Source: Alphaproteobacteria bacterium (GTDB lineage: Bacteria > Pseudomonadota > Alphaproteobacteria > Rhizobiales > Beijerinckiaceae). Taken from it: a DNA stretch of 64,000 nt. Positions within the stretch are counted from its first letter, which is position 1. Every line of letters begins with the position of its first letter. Shown here one piece after another: positions 60,633 to 64,000 of this stretch. The notes under the pieces were generated by a model. It was not told the DNA's origin. It made no database searches and saw nothing but the letters and a program-made list of their open reading frames with translations. The stretch lies in the NCBI GenBank assembly GCA_016869595.1, contig VGDT01000011.1, positions 1-64,000 on the forward strand. The letters run 5' to 3'. The position numbers and the translations under genes are program-made.

Positions 60633-63227
60633 ATGGAAACGCTCGCCGCAGATCGCGCCATTCTCGACGCTTTCGATGAGGCGCTTTGCGTGCTGGAGTC
60701 CTCAGGCGCCTTACGATCTATGAACCACGCCGCCGAGCGTCTGACAGGCTATTTCGAGAGCGAGCTTCGCGGCCGCTCGTTCTTTTCACAGCTTGTCGCG
60801 CACGACGACGGTAACGGCGAACCTTCGTGGCCGACGCATGCCCGCGAGCGGCTGTCCTTGCGCATTCGACGCAAGGATAAAACGATGATCGACGTGCGCT
60901 GCGAGATCGATCCGCTTGCTGGCGGCGGCGGCTCATTGCTCAAACTGCGCCCGATTGGCGAAGGGCTGAGCGAGACGGACGCGCTCGAAGACATCAAGGA
61001 AAAGCTCGAAACAATCTTCGGCGGCATGGTCGGCGGTCTCGTGGTGATCAACGAGGCCGGCGACATATTGATGTTCACCAAAGGCGCGGAGAGGCTCTTT
61101 GGCTACCGCGCCGACGAAGCGCTCGGAAAGAACGTCAAAATATTAATGCCTTCGCCTTATCGCGAGGCGCATGACAGCTATCTCGCCGCCTATAGGGAAA
61201 CCGGGGTCAAAAAGATCATCGGCATCGGCCGCGAGGTCGTGGGGCGGCGAAAGAACGGCACAACCTTTCCGATGTATCTGTCGATCGGCGAGATCTGGCT
61301 CAAGGGAACGCGCTATTTCGTCGGCGTGACCTATAATCTGACCCGGCTTAAACGCGCCGAGGATCAGCTGCTGACGCTTTCCGCCGCCGTCGACCAAAGT
61401 CCGATCGCGGTGATGATCACCAATAAGGATGGCGAAATTGAGTATGTGAATAGCCGTTTCGCAACCCTTACCGGTTATCCGCCGCATGAACTCATCGGCC
61501 AAAACCCGCGCATGCTGCAATCGAAGCGGACCGAGAACGACCAATATCGGCGCCTTTGGGAAAGCATTCACGCCGGCGTCGAATGGCGCGGACAGATTCA
61601 GGACCGCAGAAAGGACGGCAAGCTTTATTGGGCCTCGGAAATCATCTCGCCCCTTCGCGACGCGAATGGCGAGATCACCCATTACCTCGCGATCCAACAG
61701 GACATCACCGAACAAAAGCGCGACAAGGAGGCGCTGTTTGAGAGCGAACAGCGCTTCCGGCAGATCGCCGACATGGCCGGCGAATGGCTTTGGGAGCAGG
61801 ATAAAGACGGCCGCTATACCTTTAGCAGCAGCGCGGTTGAGGACGTGTTGGGGATGACGCCCCAGGAGGTCCTCGGCAAGAGCTATCTTGATCTCTTCGC
61901 TAAGGAGCCTGCAAGCGACGCGGTCGCGAACAGGGGGCGGAGCCCCATCGCCTCGCGCCGGCCGTTCCACCGGGTCGTGAATCACTACCGCCATAAGAGC
62001 GGCGGCGACGTCTACACCGAGTCGACCGGCGCGCCCGTGTTCGACGAGGGCGGCCGACTCATCAAATGGCGCGGCGTCGACCACGACATGACAGCGCGCA
62101 AAAAGTTCGAGGACGAGCTGCGCGTGCGCAACCGCGCCATCGAATCCGTCCCCATCGGCATCGCCATTTGGGATGCGCAGGCACCGGGCGTTCCGAACAT
62201 TTACGTCAATCCGGCGCTGAGCCGGATCACCGGCTTCGCGCGCGAGGAGCTGCTCGGGCACAGCATGCATCTGCTGCAGGGGCCGGAGACCAATCTCGCG
62301 GCGCTCGAAGAAATCCGCGTCGCCATCGCTGAACGGCAAAGCTGTCAGGTGACGGTGAAATTCTACCGCAAGGACGGCTCCCCCTTCTGGGACGAACTGC
62401 TCATCTCGCCGGTCGCCAATGAGGCGGGACGAATCACTCATTTCGTCAGCGTTCACGCCGACATTTCCGATCGGCGCCGAGTCGAAGAGAGTCGTCACGA
62501 ACTCGAAATCGCCAAACACATTCAGCTGTCGCTGTTGCCGAGCGCGCCGCTGCGCACGCCGCACATGGAGATCGCCGGAATTTGCGTGCCGGCGACGCAT
62601 GTCGGCGGCGACTATTTCGACTATTTCGAGAATGCCGGCGTCGCGGATATCGTCATCGCCGACGTTTCCGGCCATAGCGTCGGCGCCGCGCTGATCATGA
62701 CGGAAGTGCGCAGCACTTTGCGCGCCGAGACGCGGCGGCCGAACAACGGCTTGAGCGGCCCGGCCGAACTGCTGCGTGATCTCAATGCGCTGCTGCATGA
62801 GGATCTGTGTGCGGCCGATATCTTCATCACGATGTTCTATTGCCGCTTCCTGCCGCAGAGGCGACTGCTGCAATACGGCAACGCCGGCCAAAATCCGCCG
62901 CTGCTGTTGCGCGCGGGGCATTCGGACTGCGCGCAGCTTGACGCCGATGGTCTGGTGCTTGGCGTCAAGCGCGAGGTCTTTTTCGAGGAGCGCAGCATCG
63001 AACTCGCGCCGGGCGACAAGCTCATGCTCTACACCGACGGAATCACCGAGACGCAAAATCGCCAGGGCGAATTCTTCGGGTTGGAACGCCTCTGCAACGC
63101 CTTCAGGCAGTATCGCGATCTGCCGCCCGAAGCGCTCATCAAGGCGGTGCTCGTCGATGTGCGCGCTTTCCGCGGCGGAGCGCCAGCGACGGACGACGTC
63201 GCCATGGTGGTGGCGGAAGCGCGCTGA
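60633..63227 (+). CDS. Multi-PAS SpoIIE-type phosphatase with FixL-like heme PAS
   Basis: An 864-residue cytoplasmic PP2C-type phosphatase. PAS1 is at ~10-105. PAS2 (~125-235) is FixL-like: REAHDSYLAAYRETG, then KKIIGIGREVVGRRKNGTTF and PMYLSIGE, with the heme-ligand His at 180 and the signal Arg at 200. PAS3 is at ~250-360 and PAS4 at ~370-490. PAS5 (~500-620) is LOV-like but has GHSMHLLQG with Met545 in the cysteine position. The SpoIIE phosphatase domain (~640-864) has GGDYFDYF, DVSGHSVGAALIM, YTDGITET and ATDDVAMVV metal sites. ATG 60633 has AGGAG upstream; the frame opens inside the dehydrogenase gene. It probably dephosphorylates the STAS protein. Confidence 0.9.
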   Translation: METLAADRAILDAFDEALCVLESSGALRSMNHAAERLTGYFESELRGRSFFSQLVAHDDGNGEPSWPTHARERLSLRIRRKDKTMIDVRCEIDPLAGGGGSLLKLRPIGEGLSETDALEDIKEKLETIFGGMVGGLVVINEAGDILMFTKGAERLFGYRADEALGKNVKILMPSPYREAHDSYLAAYRETGVKKIIGIGREVVGRRKNGTTFPMYLSIGEIWLKGTRYFVGVTYNLTRLKRAEDQLLTLSAAVDQSPIAVMITNKDGEIEYVNSRFATLTGYPPHELIGQNPRMLQSKRTENDQYRRLWESIHAGVEWRGQIQDRRKDGKLYWASEIISPLRDANGEITHYLAIQQDITEQKRDKEALFESEQRFRQIADMAGEWLWEQDKDGRYTFSSSAVEDVLGMTPQEVLGKSYLDLFAKEPASDAVANRGRSPIASRRPFHRVVNHYRHKSGGDVYTESTGAPVFDEGGRLIKWRGVDHDMTARKKFEDELRVRNRAIESVPIGIAIWDAQAPGVPNIYVNPALSRITGFAREELLGHSMHLLQGPETNLAALEEIRVAIAERQSCQVTVKFYRKDGSPFWDELLISPVANEAGRITHFVSVHADISDRRRVEESRHELEIAKHIQLSLLPSAPLRTPHMEIAGICVPATHVGGDYFDYFENAGVADIVIADVSGHSVGAALIMTEVRSTLRAETRRPNNGLSGPAELLRDLNALLHEDLCAADIFITMFYCRFLPQRRLLQYGNAGQNPPLLLRAGHSDCAQLDADGLVLGVKREVFFEERSIELAPGDKLMLYTDGITETQNRQGEFFGLERLCNAFRQYRDLPPEALIKAVLVDVRAFRGGAPATDDVAMVVAEAR

Positions 63228-63474
63228 GGACAGCGCGGCCAAAAGCGGGCGCGCGAAAATTTCCCGCCGCCGTGAGGCGCGGGGGCGAGCGGTCCGGGAC
63301 GCCCCGGCTGTCGCTTGGCCGCAGCGCAAAGGCGCTTGCGTGATTCGCGCGCGTCAGAAAGACAGGCTCGCTCGCCACGTCGAATGACAGCGAAGGTCGT
63401 GCTGCTCCCCTTGACGCGCCGCTGGCGCAACCAATTTCTTTCTCATGTGCCCCAGCGCTAGCGAGGGTAAGAAA

Positions 63475-63786
63475 ATGGCCATTTATCGCGTTCGTGAAGT
63501 CAAATTCATTGAGACCGAAGGCGGACATGTCAAGCTGAAGCCGCTGCGCGAATATGAGCGCGAGTCGTCCGACGCCGCCAGCGTCATCGCCGAGGTCAGC
63601 CGCTTTTTCGAAATGGAATTGAGCAGCCCGAAGGCGCTCGACGTCGTCGATTTCGACGAGGTGATCGTCCTCGACGAAAAGGGCGACGTCATTGCGCGCT
63701 TCGGCGTCGCCGATTTCTGGGAGAAGGAATGGAACGCCGTCGCTGCTAAAGGCGACGTTGCCCATCCGCTGGCGCGCTCGGCTTAA
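63475..63786 (+). CDS. Hypothetical small protein
   Basis: A 103-residue acidic protein, MAIYRVREVKFIETEGGHVK..., with alternating strands and helices, an RFFEMELSSPKALDVVDFDE region and no membrane segment. GAGGG precedes ATG 63475. I do not recognise the family. Confidence 0.65.
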   Translation: MAIYRVREVKFIETEGGHVKLKPLREYERESSDAASVIAEVSRFFEMELSSPKALDVVDFDEVIVLDEKGDVIARFGVADFWEKEWNAVAAKGDVAHPLARSA

Positions 63787-63808
63787 TCGGGCGCGCCCAG
63801 CTGCGTCG

Positions 63809-63836
63809 AGCGCCGCCACGCAAGGGCGGCGGCGCT
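63809..63836. terminator. Bidirectional hairpin between convergent genes
   Basis: AGCGCCGCC (63809-63817) pairs perfectly with GGCGGCGCT (63828-63836) across a 10-base loop, in the 66-base gap between two convergent stop codons. Confidence 0.6.
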
Positions 63837-63852
63837 ATTCATCAGCGATTGA

Positions 63853-64000
63853 TCAGCTTCGTCCGCATGTATTGATGACGACCTCGACGCGACGATTCTT
63901 CGCGCGTCCTTGCGGATCGTCGGAGCCATCGGCGTTCTGGTTCGGCGCGACAGGTTTGCTCTCGCCATAGCCCTGAGTCGCGAGAATGTCGGGCGAAAGG
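63853..64000 (-). CDS. OmpA-family protein, C-terminal end (cut by window edge)
   Basis: The frame reads LSPDILATQGYGESKPVAPN, then QNADGSDDPQGRAKNRRVEV and VINTCGRS before the stop. GYGESKP-APN and NRRVEVVI are the classic end of the OmpA peptidoglycan-binding domain. The N-terminus is outside the window. Confidence 0.88.
   Translation of the reverse strand, partial: LSPDILATQGYGESKPVAPNQNADGSDDPQGRAKNRRVEVVINTCGRS

Noticed and set aside
61143-63329. 728-codon minus-strand frame opposite the phosphatase gene
   Set aside because: Antisense shadow with Arg/His-rich composition; the sense frame has full PAS and PP2C motifs.
1-64000. CRISPR arrays, prophage, rRNA operon or secondary-metabolite cluster
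   Set aside because: No regularly spaced direct repeats, phage structural genes, rRNA sequence or large synthases were seen; the holin-like protein belongs to a stress locus, not a phage.

Overview
The window reads as chromosomal DNA of a GC-rich alphaproteobacterium of the order Hyphomicrobiales. A formate dehydrogenase operon, phasins, a PdhS/DivJ-type histidine kinase, alphaproteobacterial EcfG-type promoters and a DUF1338 lysine-catabolism gene all fit that placement. A methylotroph or type II methanotroph (Methylocystis/Methylosinus-like) is a reasonable guess, but no methane or methanol oxidation gene is present to prove it. Gene density is high, with many ATGA-type start/stop overlaps.

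Layout. 1-0.13 kb: right end of an IS5-type element. 0.2-8.6 kb: a heavy-metal-type RND efflux operon (adaptor, pump, outer-membrane channel), followed by a pyruvate-kinase-like barrel protein, a NUDIX hydrolase and a broken phosphotransferase. 8.8-12.8 kb: an unknown 450-residue protein, tRNA-Ser(UGA), and housekeeping genes (gamma-glutamylcyclotransferase-like, panC, acylphosphatase, aroE). 12.8-16.4 kb: two phasins, a PAS histidine kinase, a structured palindromic element and a 25-residue membrane peptide. 16.6-25.2 kb: pxpABC (5-oxoproline hydrolysis), a glyoxalase II neighbourhood, small membrane proteins and tRNA-Arg(CCU). 25.6-32.7 kb: a LysR regulator and the fdsGBA-fdhD-fdsD operon for NAD-linked formate oxidation.

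33.3-40.0 kb is a stress island: two CsbD-type proteins, a NepR-like anti-sigma factor, two different Ku proteins, DNA ligase D, a holin-like protein and a DUF883-like protein. I find two exact and three one-mismatch matches to the EcfG promoter consensus (GGAAC-N16/17-CGTT) in front of its transcription units. This suggests that the whole end-joining repair system is part of the general stress response.

40.0-56.3 kb is an amine and amino-acid catabolic island. It holds a thiamine-diphosphate enzyme with a carboxymuconolactone-decarboxylase partner, ethanolamine ammonia-lyase (eutBC), a choline/ethanolamine-kinase-like protein with a dimethylglycine-dehydrogenase-like flavoprotein, and a probable lysine route (class III aminotransferase, ALDH7-type dehydrogenase, DUF1338 2-oxoadipate dioxygenase/decarboxylase). 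Threonine cleavage (SDR-type threonine dehydrogenase, Kbl) and a gamma-family PLP enzyme for sulfur amino acids follow.

56.4-63.2 kb holds a partner-switching module: STAS antagonist, RsbW-like kinase and a multi-PAS SpoIIE-type phosphatase, with a large NAD-dependent glutamate dehydrogenase gene between kinase and phosphatase. The second PAS domain of the phosphatase keeps the heme-ligand histidine and signal arginine of the FixL oxygen sensor. Its last PAS domain looks like a LOV domain that has lost the photoactive cysteine. I consider this possible oxygen-sensing phosphatase and glutamate dehydrogenase locus, and the stress-controlled NHEJ island, the two most interesting parts. The window ends in an OmpA-type protein cut by the edge.
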